Of a stretch of 64,000 nt of DNA, positions 55,443 through 64,000 are shown piece by piece. This DNA is from JBBRBB01 sp963830175 (lineage in GTDB: Bacteria > Bacteroidota > Bacteroidia > Chitinophagales > Chitinophagaceae). Every line of letters begins with the position of its first letter. Position 1 is the stretch's first letter. The translations under genes and the position numbers were made by a program. The notes below the pieces were generated by a model. That model saw only the letters and a list, made by a program, of their open reading frames with translations, had not been told where the DNA came from and ran no database searches. The stretch spans positions 186,001-250,000 of the forward strand of contig CAWHKV010000002.1 of the NCBI GenBank assembly GCA_963830175.1. Direction: 5' to 3'.

Positions 55443-56738
55443 TTATTCTTCCTGCATATCTTTTAATATTTCGTCAGACACGGTAATAAGCAATTTGTCT
55501 ATACGGTGTGCATCCATGTCAACTATTTCGAATTCAAAGCCACGCCATACAACCTTATCACCCGTAGTGGGTATGCGTTCCAGCTGTTGTAAAATAAAGC
55601 CAGCCAGGGTATCAAAGTCTTCATCACCTTCACTCCAGGCCGCCTTTTTAAAATACGAGAGAAAGCGATACCACGGTAGCTGTGCATCAAATAAAAATGA
55701 TCCATCGCCACGCGCTGTAATTTCATAATCCTCTTCATGCAGTTCTGAAAAATCACCCACAATAGCACTCAATATATCATTGAGTGTTATTATTCCCTGC
55801 ATGCTTCCATATTCATCAACTATAAATGCATAATGTGTTCTGCTAACTTTAAATTTCTCCAGCAGCTGATAGGCTGAGTTGTTTTCGGGCACATATAACG
55901 CAGGTCGCATTACCTCGCTTACCGGAATTTCTGAAGCAAGCTTAAAAACATCCTTTAATGATACGACGCCTTTAATATTGTCAATGCTTCCCTCGCATAC
56001 CGGATACACAGAATGCACCAGTTCATCACTCAACTTTTTTATATCACCCACGTTGCTTCCAAATTCAATCCAAACCATATCGCTCCTGTGTGTCATTAAG
56101 GAAGTGATGTTACGATCCCCCAAATGAAATACCCTTTCAATAATTTCCTGCTCTGCTTCATCAATAGCACCATGCTCTGTTCCTTCATTTATAATGGCTT
56201 TTATTTCTTCTTCTGTGACCTGATTATCGCGGTTTTTTATTTTAAAAAGGCGCACAAGCAGGTTACCAGATTTGGTTAGCAACCAAATAAATGGATACGT
56301 GATCAAAGTAACTATTCGCATGGGCGCAGCCAATGTTTTAGCTATGCCTTCGGGGTTGCTTAAACCAATTCTTTTTGGAACCAGTTCACCCAACACCAGA
56401 GAGAAATAAGTGATGGCAATAACTATAATAGTTGTGGCAATACCACTGGTGTAACCTTCAAGCGAAGGGTAGTTATTCAGGTAGGCCTGCAGGTCGCTTT
56501 TCAGGCTTTCACCAGAAAACAAACCGTTTAAAATGCCAATTAAAGTGATACCTATTTGAGTGGTAGAAATAAATTTATCCGGGTGATTGGCTAATTCAAG
56601 AGCCTCTCTGGCCCTAAGGTCGCCTTTATTTGCCTGCGCTTCCAGCCGGGCTTTACGTGCAGAAACAAGCGCAATTTCAGCCATTGCAAAAACCCCGTTT
56701 AACAGGATCAATGCAAGAATAATAAGTATTTCCGTCAT
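55443..56738 (-). CDS. CNNM/CorC family hemolysin-like transporter
   Basis: Integral membrane protein of 431 residues. The N-terminal DUF21 domain (about residues 1-180) has four hydrophobic segments and the characteristic GVFAMAEIALVSARKARLE. A CBS pair follows (MTHRSDMVWIE and YAFIVDEYGSMQGIITL), then a CorC_HlyC domain (about 345-425: WSEGDEDFDTLAGFIL). Such proteins are linked to magnesium or other divalent-ion homeostasis; the older hemolysin label is weakly supported. Confidence 0.92.
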   Translation of the reverse strand: MTEILIILALILLNGVFAMAEIALVSARKARLEAQANKGDLRAREALELANHPDKFISTTQIGITLIGILNGLFSGESLKSDLQAYLNNYPSLEGYTSGIATTIIVIAITYFSLVLGELVPKRIGLSNPEGIAKTLAAPMRIVTLITYPFIWLLTKSGNLLVRLFKIKNRDNQVTEEEIKAIINEGTEHGAIDEAEQEIIERVFHLGDRNITSLMTHRSDMVWIEFGSNVGDIKKLSDELVHSVYPVCEGSIDNIKGVVSLKDVFKLASEIPVSEVMRPALYVPENNSAYQLLEKFKVSRTHYAFIVDEYGSMQGIITLNDILSAIVGDFSELHEEDYEITARGDGSFLFDAQLPWYRFLSYFKKAAWSEGDEDFDTLAGFILQQLERIPTTGDKVVWRGFEFEIVDMDAHRIDKLLITVSDEILKDMQEE

Positions 56739-56790
56739 ATTTATTCAGGCAAAGCTAATAAATAAGCATTTTCTTTTAGATCTGTTATGG

Positions 56791-57373
56791 TTAAAGCGTT
56801 AGCCTGCCTACCCGCCTGTTAAAAATTGATGCCATACTATAACCGATAAAACTGCCTACTAATCCACCTCCAATAACATCAAATGGGTAATGAATGCCCA
56901 CATAAACCTGGGCGGTACTTACCAAGGCTGCCCAAAGAAAAAACAGGTAACTCCATTTTTTTATATAATGCTTTAGCGTAGTATGGAAAAAGAAAGCTGC
57001 CGCAAAATGGTTGGTGGCGTGGGAGGAGGTGAAACTATAACTTGGAGAACAACCTACCAATAAATGCGCATACTGCATTAATAGAGCATTGTGGCATGGC
57101 CTATAGCCGGGCAACCCAGTATTTTATAACACTGCTGCTTAACTGATCGGAGATCGAAATGGTTATAACCACAAATAAAATAAATGGCAAAGCCCTTTTG
57201 CCAAAATTTAAAACCACCAGTACCAGCAAAAAAAGATAAAGAGGCAGCCATGTTGTTGCCTCCCTGCTTAAGGGCATTATTTTATCGAATAATGGGTTTG
57301 AAAGACCATTATTTATAAAGAGAAACAGCCATTCATCTATATATTGAAGTGTGTTTGCAATAGCTATAAGCAA
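56791..57373 (-). pseudogene. PAP2 family phosphatase, one frameshift
   Basis: Membrane phosphatase of the undecaprenyl-pyrophosphate/phosphatidate type. The first frame (57373-57101) has membrane helices and stops after KYWVARL. The second (from about 57110) resumes RPCHNALLMQY. Deleting one extra T at about 57109-57112 gives KYWVARLRP, which is exactly the PAP2 motif K-x6-RP. Later motifs are SYSFTSSHATNHF and YVGIHYPFDVIGG (the usual Ser-Arg before it reads Ala-Gln). The restored protein is about 193 residues. The restored motif argues that the shift is an error or very recent. Confidence 0.85.
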
Positions 57374-57415
57374 TGCGGAATATTTTAGGCTTTACTTGAA
57401 AATAACGAAAGTTGC

Positions 57416-58162
57416 TTAATGCAATTTTTTGGCAATAATTATCATACGCGGGGCTTTTCTAACGTGATAAGGCCCCAGGTCGTAATTACCAAAAACCTCC
57501 TGCACCATTAAGCCATGAAAGGCAAGCATGTCTGTGAAATCACCCAGGCTAAATTTTTCAACCTTTTCGGTATACAGGTGTTTTAAATTATGGCTGGCAG
57601 GGTCTTCTATCTGTATGCGTTTGTAAAAGTGATCCTCATCGTGCCAGCGGGCGATATGAAAATTTACCCCTCCAATGGTTTTCTCTTCAGTATGTAAAAT
57701 ATTCTCTTCGTTAAAATGCACATTCAGGTAATCTATGGTTAGCATGCCTTTAGGTCTAAGGCTTTGGGCTATGGTTCGTACAGCACTGTCGTGCTCCCTT
57801 CCTGAATGAAAATAACCGAAGCTTGTAAAAAAGTTAAATGCAAAATTGAAATAATTGATCATGAATGGTTGCCTCATGTCGTGCAGGTAAAACCGAACAT
57901 TGTCGGTTTCCATAGCTTTTGCTTCGATGATGGAGCTTTCAGAAATATCAATCCCAGTAACATCATAACCCATATCAGCGAGAACCCTTGAATGCCTTCC
58001 CTTTCCGCAGGCTGCATCTAAAACCCTGGCGCCGGGTTGCGCATTCAGGTATTGCATCAATTTTTCAAGAAACTGCGTAGCCTCCCGTTCATTTCTCTCC
58101 TTATACAAAATATCATAATAGGGCGAGCTGAACCATTCTTTGTACCATTCTTTTTCGGCCAT
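57416..58162 (-). CDS. Class I SAM-dependent methyltransferase
   Basis: A 248-residue methyltransferase with the standard Rossmann motif I VLDAACGKGRHSRVLADMG (about residues 42-60) and motif II VTGIDISESSI. The substrate is unknown. The C-terminal half (FSLGDFTDMLAFHGLMVQEV) is typical of the UbiE/Tehb-like set but not diagnostic. It is divergent from glmM. Confidence 0.88.
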   Translation of the reverse strand: MAEKEWYKEWFSSPYYDILYKERNEREATQFLEKLMQYLNAQPGARVLDAACGKGRHSRVLADMGYDVTGIDISESSIIEAKAMETDNVRFYLHDMRQPFMINYFNFAFNFFTSFGYFHSGREHDSAVRTIAQSLRPKGMLTIDYLNVHFNEENILHTEEKTIGGVNFHIARWHDEDHFYKRIQIEDPASHNLKHLYTEKVEKFSLGDFTDMLAFHGLMVQEVFGNYDLGPYHVRKAPRMIIIAKKLH

Positions 58163-58257
58163 ATAAAAAAAGATTCACTCAAATATACCACCACAAGGGC
58201 GAAAAGCATATTTATTTTTCGCCCTTGCGAGCATTAAAAATTTCGGTTTTTTTAAGC

Positions 58258-58265
58258 TATGTTTG
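58258..58265 (+). promoter_or_regulatory. Predicted glmM promoter -7 element
   Basis: TATGTTTG at 58258-58265 is a perfect -7 match, 20 bases upstream of the chosen ATG at 58286. The earlier in-frame ATG at 58259 lies inside it, which argues against its use. Confidence 0.45.
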
Positions 58266-58285
58266 CTGCCTTACCGAAACCAGAA

Positions 58286-59668
58286 ATGGCATTAATTAAA
58301 AGTATATCCGGACTAAGGGGAACAATAGGGGGCAAGCCGGGACAATCATTAAGTCCTGTTGATGTAGTCAAATTTACAGCAGCATATGCTACCTGGTTAC
58401 TTAAGCAAAACCCAGAAAATAAAACAGTTGTTGTGGGCAGGGATGGCAGAATGAGTGGCGAGATGGTTCAAAACATTGTAACCAGTACCCTTAACAGTTG
58501 CGGTATTGACGTTATTAATGTTGGATTGAGCACAACACCTACCGTTGAAATGGCTGTTACGTTTAATAAATGCGCAGGCGGCATTATTATTACTGCAAGC
58601 CACAACGCATCGGAATGGAATGCATTAAAGCTCCTTAATCATAAGGGAGAATTTATAAATGCAGAAGAAGGCGAAGCACTACTGCAATATGCGGAAGACG
58701 AAGAATTTACATTTGTTGCTGCCACTAAACTGGGTAAAAACAGGAATGATGAACAGGCATTGCAACAACACATTGATGCGGTTATAAATTACAGCCTGGT
58801 AGATGTAAATGCCATTAAAAAGAAAAAGTATAAGATAATTGTTGATGGAATCAACAGTACGGGTGCAACTGCTGTTCCTGCATTGTTGCGGGCTTTGGGT
58901 GTAAAAGAAATTGTTGTTTTGAATGAAGATATCAATGGCAGATTTGCGCACAATCCAGAACCATTGCCACAGCACCTGGGCGATCTTAGCCGCGAGGTAA
59001 ACAAACAACAGGCACACCTGGGTATTGCTGTAGATCCCGATGTAGACAGGTTATGTTTTGTTTGCGACGATGGATCTATGTTTGGCGAAGAATACACGTT
59101 GGTTACTGTAGCAGATTATGTTTTACAAAATAAGAAAGGGAATACAGTTAGCAACCTTTCTTCAACTCGGGCATTAAAAGACGTAACACTTAAATATGGT
59201 GGCGAATATTTTCCCAGCGCTGTTGGCGAGGTAAATGTAATTGCCAAAATGAAAGAGACAGGTGCGGTTATTGGCGGTGAAGGAAACGGCGGTATAATTA
59301 TCCCCGATCTTCATTATGGCAGGGATGCACTTATAGGCATCGCCTTGTTTTTAACCTACATGGCAACTTCCGGAAAAAGCGCCATACAGTTACGACGCCA
59401 GTATCCCGATTACTTTATAAGTAAGAATAAAATTGAGTTAGGAAAGAATATTGATGTAGATAAAATTTTCTCTAACATCCGGCACAAATACAAGAATAAT
59501 CCCGTGAATACAGAAGACGGGCTAAAAATAGAATTTGACAAAGACTGGGTTCATCTGCGCACCAGTAATACTGAACCCATTATCCGCATATATGCTGAAA
59601 GCAATTTTGAAACTACAGCAGATAATATTGCCCGTAAAATAATGCAGGACATTAAGGAGTATATGTAA
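58286..59668 (+). CDS. glmM: Phosphoglucosamine mutase (phosphohexomutase family)
   Basis: Converts glucosamine-6-phosphate to glucosamine-1-phosphate for peptidoglycan and LPS precursors. It is 460 residues from ATG 58286 (MALIKSISGLRGTIGGKPG), the family's usual start. The phosphoserine loop is TASHNASEWNALK (about residues 95-107). The metal loop is DPDVDRLCF, the sugar loop is GEGNGGIIIPD and the phosphate loop is RTSNTEPIIRIYAE. Phosphomannomutase is an alternative within the same family. It is followed after 21 bases by the cysteine desulfurase. Confidence 0.88.
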   Translation: MALIKSISGLRGTIGGKPGQSLSPVDVVKFTAAYATWLLKQNPENKTVVVGRDGRMSGEMVQNIVTSTLNSCGIDVINVGLSTTPTVEMAVTFNKCAGGIIITASHNASEWNALKLLNHKGEFINAEEGEALLQYAEDEEFTFVAATKLGKNRNDEQALQQHIDAVINYSLVDVNAIKKKKYKIIVDGINSTGATAVPALLRALGVKEIVVLNEDINGRFAHNPEPLPQHLGDLSREVNKQQAHLGIAVDPDVDRLCFVCDDGSMFGEEYTLVTVADYVLQNKKGNTVSNLSSTRALKDVTLKYGGEYFPSAVGEVNVIAKMKETGAVIGGEGNGGIIIPDLHYGRDALIGIALFLTYMATSGKSAIQLRRQYPDYFISKNKIELGKNIDVDKIFSNIRHKYKNNPVNTEDGLKIEFDKDWVHLRTSNTEPIIRIYAESNFETTADNIARKIMQDIKEYM

Positions 59669-59689
59669 TTTCTTTTTCTCCTTTATAAG

Positions 59690-60826
59690 TTGAAGATGAA
59701 CAAACGTATTTATTTAGATAACGCTGCCACCACGCCACTTGATAAAGAAGTGCTTGATGCAATGATGCCTTATTTAACCACCCATTTTGGTAATCCATCC
59801 TCCATTTACAGTTATGGACGCGAGAGCAGGCTGGCTATAGAGAATGCCCGCAAATTGGTAGCGAAAATTTTACACGCTCATCCTGCAGAAATATTTTTTA
59901 CCAGTGGTGGCACCGAAAGCAGTAATACAGCCATTACCGAAGCTGTACGCGACCTTGGCTGCAAACACATCATCACTTCCAGAATTGAACACCACTGCAC
60001 ATTGCATACAGTGGAGAATTTAAGATGCAACGGAGATGTGGAGGTAACATTTGTAAAGCTTAAAGAAAACGGGCATATAGATCTGGAAGACCTGGAAGAC
60101 ATTTTAAGTGGTTGTGAAGTGAAATGCCTGGTAACACTTATGCATGCCAATAATGAAATTGGGAATTTGTTAGACATGCATGCAGTTGGTAATATTTGTA
60201 AGAAATATAATGCCATTTTTCATTCGGATACCGTACAAACAGTAGGACACTTTCCTTTCGACCTTCGCAATACCCCCGTGCATTTTATTACAGGATCGGC
60301 GCACAAATTTCATGGTCCGAAGGGCATTGGAATTTTATACGTAAATGAAAATGTAAAAATAAAACCTTACATGCATGGTGGGGCACAAGAGCGCAATATG
60401 CGTGCGGGAACCGAAAACCTGTATGGCATTGTTGGCTTTGCAAAGGCACTTGAAATAGCCACTAATAATTTGGAAAAAGAAAGCACCCACATCAAACATT
60501 TGAGGCAATACATGAAGAATAAATTAAAAGATAATTTACCTGGTGTATACTTTAACGGAGATGAAGGTTCAAGATCTTTGTACACGGTTTTAAGTGTTGC
60601 TTTTCCTAAAACCGAAAAAAGTGAAATGCTTTTGTTTAACCTTGATATCAATAATATTTGCGCATCCGGTGGAAGTGCCTGTACAAGCGGGGCAGATGCC
60701 GGCAGCCATGTTATCCGTGAAATTAATTCCAATCCAAACCAGGTTACTGTTCGGTTTTCATTTAGCAAGCATAACAATACAGATGAGATCGATCAGGTCG
60801 TTGAAAAACTAAAGGAAATTATTTAA
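59690..60826 (+). CDS. Cysteine desulfurase (NifS/IscS family)
   Basis: PLP enzyme that removes sulfur from cysteine for Fe-S clusters or thio-modifications. It is 378 residues; ATG 59696 (MNKRIYLDNAATTPLDKEV) is an equally likely start. The PLP Lys is in TGSAHKFHGPKGIG (about residue 203) and the active-site Cys in GGSACTSGADAGSH (about residue 328). His in the RIEHHCTLHT stretch is also conserved. No iscU or sufU partner is adjacent. It is co-directional with glmM and probably co-transcribed. Confidence 0.9.
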   Translation: MKMNKRIYLDNAATTPLDKEVLDAMMPYLTTHFGNPSSIYSYGRESRLAIENARKLVAKILHAHPAEIFFTSGGTESSNTAITEAVRDLGCKHIITSRIEHHCTLHTVENLRCNGDVEVTFVKLKENGHIDLEDLEDILSGCEVKCLVTLMHANNEIGNLLDMHAVGNICKKYNAIFHSDTVQTVGHFPFDLRNTPVHFITGSAHKFHGPKGIGILYVNENVKIKPYMHGGAQERNMRAGTENLYGIVGFAKALEIATNNLEKESTHIKHLRQYMKNKLKDNLPGVYFNGDEGSRSLYTVLSVAFPKTEKSEMLLFNLDINNICASGGSACTSGADAGSHVIREINSNPNQVTVRFSFSKHNNTDEIDQVVEKLKEII

Positions 60827-60828
60827 GG

Positions 60829-63303
60829 TTATTGCCCCACGAGAAAAACTGCATTCGCAAACATTAATTTCCCGTTTTGCCAGAACAGCCTGAATAATGG
60901 ATTGTCTGCAAGTAATACAATGTTGCCTTCATCAACAGATTTGGCACCCAAAACCATTCCATCCTTTAACCGGTTTTTTAATTCGCTTCCGACAAAACCA
61001 CTTACATAACCCGAAGCATTGATGGTTCCTACATTCCATGCATCTTTTGCGTACTCGTACATTTCATTTCCCAACTTTAAAGTGTAATAATAATCGGGAT
61101 AACCGAATGCTAGTGGATGGGTGTTGTCGAGGTTTACCTTATAAATCGCGCCTGGTATGGCGTTACGCAATTCATCGCGTTCTAAGTCGGCATACTTTTT
61201 TAAAACAACCGTATCTTTTTTATCTTCTTCTTTTAATTTAAAGCCCGCCCAATCTGCAGTCAGTAATTTGGCAGCGCCCTGGTCCATGGCTATCACTTTT
61301 CCGCCCATGGATACAAAATCTTTAATCTTGTTTTTCTCATCATCCCCAAAATCAGTGTACCTGCCTCCGGGTAATATCAGCACATCATAATCAGACAGGT
61401 CGGTAAACTTAAAATAATTACCATCTAATTGTGTTAGCGGGTAATGCAAACTGTTATCAAAATAACTCCATACTTCGCCTGCGTCGGAAGATGAAACATT
61501 ATTGCCGGTAATAACAGCCACATTAGGTGCTTTAATAAGCCGCACATCGGGAGAGCCAAAATCTGACCCCACATCCATAAACCCACTTTCAACTTTTACC
61601 GGCTGTATGCCGAATTTTTTTCCTGCTGCGTTTGTAAGCGTATTCCAATCTTCAATATTATTTGCCCTTGTAATTATAAGCGTACCGCGGTTAAATTGTG
61701 TTCCTTTATAAGTGAAAGGTTTTAATGCATAACGCACTTTTACTTTTTGTTGCAAAAGCTCACTTAATAGTTGGGCAGAAGAAAAGGAATTATATGGAAT
61801 TAGCAAACCATAGCTACTGGTAACATCAGTTATAGCTGCAGCCTTATTGTACGGTGATAACGAAAGTTGTTCTTTAACACCATAGGCTTTAATGCCGTAT
61901 GCATAAGGAACAGCCCACGCTGTAATATCATAGGTGGCAGAATCGCTTAATACACTTTGAGGTTCAAACAACACCTTAACTAATTTACCTTTTGGCTGAA
62001 GCGCAGATATGGCAAGTGTGTTATCATTACCTGAAAAACTCTCTTCCTTTCCTGAATAATAATTAAATCCTTTATAGCTTTTAGCATCGGGCTTACCATA
62101 TTGAATACCGTTGTTATCCAGTAAAGTTATCACCTCCCTGATCTTTGCCGGATCGTCTGCACTTAATACATAAGTTTTATAATCTCCTTCACTATAACCT
62201 TCATTAAAAAACTTTTTAAACTCCGTTACCAGTTGTGTGGCATTTTTTGAAGAGATCTCTATGGTTGATAAACTTGTTGTGAAGTGATGCAACGCGCGGT
62301 CTACCAGGGTAAGTGTGTCGCCTTCGTCAGTTTTAATTGCCAGGCCTCCGTCAATTCCACCCTGCTCATACGTCATACCGATAGAACCATTGTATGTAGG
62401 ATATGTGTCGCCATACGAAGGATAGAAAAGATCAAATATTTGCCTTGTAAAATATAACCATCCATTTGCATCGAAATAAGAGGCATTGTTCCTGCCAATG
62501 CGTGTTTGAAAATCTCTTTGAAAATTTGTAATCACTTTGTGAAAAGGTTCTGCAGCCGGGGCAAAGTAATAGGGACTGTTATAGCCCTGCTCATGAAAAT
62601 CTACATGTACCTGTGGCAGCCATTCATTATATTTTTTAACGCGAAAGCGGCTTTCCTGTTGGGTTTGCCAAGCCCAGTCGCGGTTAAGGTCAAAATTATA
62701 ATGGTTTGTTCTTCCACGGGGCCAGGGTTCAGCGTGTTCGCGGCTTTGCGGGTCGGCATTAAATTGTTCACCACTGGCGCTTTTGTACCAGTTAACATAC
62801 CTGTCCCGACCATCGGGGTTTAAACATGGGTCTATAATTACTACGGTATTTTTCAGGTATTCTTTTGTTTCAGCGTTTGATGGATTCACCAATGCGTACA
62901 AGGTTAACATCGCTGCTTCTGAAGATGATGGTTCATTACCATGCACATTATAACTTAACCAAACCAATGCGGGTGCGCTGGAAATATTTACGTTTTTTCC
63001 ATCATTTATGATGTTGGCGAGCTTAAGGTTGTTGGTGCGTATTTCTTCAAGGCGTTGCATATTTTCTGGTTGAGTAACATAGACCACCACAAGGTCCCTG
63101 CCCTCATACGTTTCACCGTATTTTTCTACCTTAACCATTTGCGGCGCTGCTTTTTCAACTGCATACACGTAGCTCAATATTTTATAATAGGGTGTGTATT
63201 TAGTGCCAACCTTATACCCGAGAAAATTTTCTGGTGAAGGTACCTGTGCATGCACCTGAAAAGCTATTGCGAAATACACTAAAAGTATAGCGATGATCTT
63301 CAT
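60829..63303 (-). CDS. M14 family zinc carboxypeptidase
   Basis: A secreted metallopeptidase of 824 residues with a signal peptide (about residues 1-20, ending VHAQ). Zinc ligands are His121 and Glu124 in YNVHGNEPSSSE and a His in LPQVHVDFHEQG (233 or 237). The substrate-binding DPCLNPDGRDR (about 158-168) is in line with the family. A C-terminal domain (about 560-800) has DYDVLILPGGRYTDFG, resembling a class I glutamine-amidotransferase-like fold often attached to these Bacteroidota M14 proteins. It acts outside or in the periplasm. It is tail-to-tail with the desulfurase, 2 bases apart. Confidence 0.9.
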   Translation of the reverse strand: MKIIAILLVYFAIAFQVHAQVPSPENFLGYKVGTKYTPYYKILSYVYAVEKAAPQMVKVEKYGETYEGRDLVVVYVTQPENMQRLEEIRTNNLKLANIINDGKNVNISSAPALVWLSYNVHGNEPSSSEAAMLTLYALVNPSNAETKEYLKNTVVIIDPCLNPDGRDRYVNWYKSASGEQFNADPQSREHAEPWPRGRTNHYNFDLNRDWAWQTQQESRFRVKKYNEWLPQVHVDFHEQGYNSPYYFAPAAEPFHKVITNFQRDFQTRIGRNNASYFDANGWLYFTRQIFDLFYPSYGDTYPTYNGSIGMTYEQGGIDGGLAIKTDEGDTLTLVDRALHHFTTSLSTIEISSKNATQLVTEFKKFFNEGYSEGDYKTYVLSADDPAKIREVITLLDNNGIQYGKPDAKSYKGFNYYSGKEESFSGNDNTLAISALQPKGKLVKVLFEPQSVLSDSATYDITAWAVPYAYGIKAYGVKEQLSLSPYNKAAAITDVTSSYGLLIPYNSFSSAQLLSELLQQKVKVRYALKPFTYKGTQFNRGTLIITRANNIEDWNTLTNAAGKKFGIQPVKVESGFMDVGSDFGSPDVRLIKAPNVAVITGNNVSSSDAGEVWSYFDNSLHYPLTQLDGNYFKFTDLSDYDVLILPGGRYTDFGDDEKNKIKDFVSMGGKVIAMDQGAAKLLTADWAGFKLKEEDKKDTVVLKKYADLERDELRNAIPGAIYKVNLDNTHPLAFGYPDYYYTLKLGNEMYEYAKDAWNVGTINASGYVSGFVGSELKNRLKDGMVLGAKSVDEGNIVLLADNPLFRLFWQNGKLMFANAVFLVGQ

Positions 63304-63425
63304 AATTGTCAGATTAATAGCCTGTTTAATAAAAATATTTTGAGAAGTGATCTATATTATTTCAAAATCCAAAATAATATTTATTCATTAAAAAAAAAGT
63401 TTCATGTTTGGCTAAATTTACATCT

Positions 63426-64000
63426 ATGAGAATATTAGCGGGCATAAGTGCGGTTTTATTTCTGCTCAGTTCATGTAAAACAAAAAGCATTAACCTTGTA
63501 GGTGCAGGCAACGTTGTAGATCCTTATAAAGTTTCCATTACTAAAAATAGCGTGTATAAAAAAGCGGCAGTAGTGAGTGCTTATCCTGTTGCAAGTGAGG
63601 TTGGGGTTGCCATTTTAAAAAAAGGAGGGAATGCATTTGATGCCATGATCGCCACTCAACTAGCACTAGCGGTAGTTTACCCCGGTGCAGGAAATATTGG
63701 CGGCGGCGGATTTTTAATGGGAAGGAAAATGGATGGTGAAATTATATCGATCGATTACAGGGAAACTGCACCCGCTAAGGCATATCGCGATATGTACCTG
63801 GACAGTGCAGGAAATCCTTTATCGGAATTGTCGGAGAGCGGTCACCTTTCTTCAGGTGTGCCGGGAACCGTTGCCGGACTTTTTGCAACTCATAAATATG
63901 CAAAGCTTCCTTTTGCTGAATTAATACAGCCCGCAATTGACCTGGCCGAAAAGGGATTTGTACTAACTTCCTCAGAGGCTTCAGGTTTGAATGGAACAAA
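63426..64000 (+). CDS. Gamma-glutamyltransferase, N-terminal part
   Basis: Begins ATG 63426 with MRILAGISAVLFLLSSCKTK; the LSSC lipobox suggests a lipoprotein. Then come KKGGNAFDAMIATQLALAVV and YPGAGNIGGGGFL, the gamma-glutamyltransferase N-terminal signature, and IDYRETAPAKAYRDMY. The substrate Arg (in YRETAP) is present. About 191 residues lie in the window; the catalytic Thr is beyond its end. It is a second family member beside the gene at 42862-44692 and closer to the canonical enzymes. Confidence 0.9.
   Translation, partial: MRILAGISAVLFLLSSCKTKSINLVGAGNVVDPYKVSITKNSVYKKAAVVSAYPVASEVGVAILKKGGNAFDAMIATQLALAVVYPGAGNIGGGGFLMGRKMDGEIISIDYRETAPAKAYRDMYLDSAGNPLSELSESGHLSSGVPGTVAGLFATHKYAKLPFAELIQPAIDLAEKGFVLTSSEASGLNGT

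Overview
The window comes from a Bacteroidota genome, most likely the Chitinophagaceae/Chitinophagales. Four things point there. The promoter -7 elements fit TAnnTTTG (TACCTTTG at 921-928 and 17924-17931, TATCTTTG upstream of infA). Two secreted proteins end in type IX secretion (T9SS) sorting domains (YPNPANDK, YPNPTHD). SecA is about 1,100 residues long. rplQ is followed by carA. No rRNA, tRNA, CRISPR array, transposase or phage gene was seen.

Layout. 1-729 (-): N-terminal part of a thiolase. 1006-12623 (+): the S10 and spc ribosomal operons from rpsJ to secY, with a long structured gap between rpsJ and rplC. 12.7-14.3 kb: an ICMT-like membrane methyltransferase and two acidic, disordered hypothetical proteins. 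14.3-26.3 kb: secA (-), then atpG, scpB, lysA, an MlaF-like ATPase, a degenerate TPP-riboswitch-like element, an indel-riddled mutS and dihydroorotase. 26.4-30.5 kb: a short MutS-like ATPase and a T9SS-exported protein with five repeats of exactly 151 residues. 30.5-39.0 kb: an envelope block with a glycosyltransferase, LptA-like, MlaD-like, cell-wall amidase, LptD-like and DUF6702-like genes. 39.1-44.7 kb: an M1 peptidase, a MORN-like protein, aroQ and a gamma-glutamyltransferase. 44.8-51.8 kb (-): infA-rpmJ-rpsM-rpsK-rpsD-rpoA-rplQ-carA, with dnaG upstream. 52-64 kb: a secreted GH13 enzyme, a CNNM/CorC protein, a PAP2 phosphatase, a methyltransferase, glmM, a cysteine desulfurase, an M14 carboxypeptidase and the start of a second gamma-glutamyltransferase.

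Three themes stand out. First, the normally continuous secY-infA junction is split: the alpha operon lies about 37 kb away on the opposite strand, exactly as one inversion with endpoints just after secY and just before infA would produce. Second, single-base frameshifts break several genes: at least fifteen in mutS, two in carA, and one each in aroQ, ggt, the GH13 gene and the PAP2 gene. Because carA and aroQ are normally needed, sequence or assembly error is the simplest reading, but loss of mutS giving a mutator is a testable alternative. Third, several genes have promoters so close to the ATG that their transcripts would be nearly leaderless. I did not find a convincing new multi-gene defence or mobile system. 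The best candidates for undescribed biology are the structured rpsJ-rplC leader, the orphan TPP-like element and the 151-residue repeat family.
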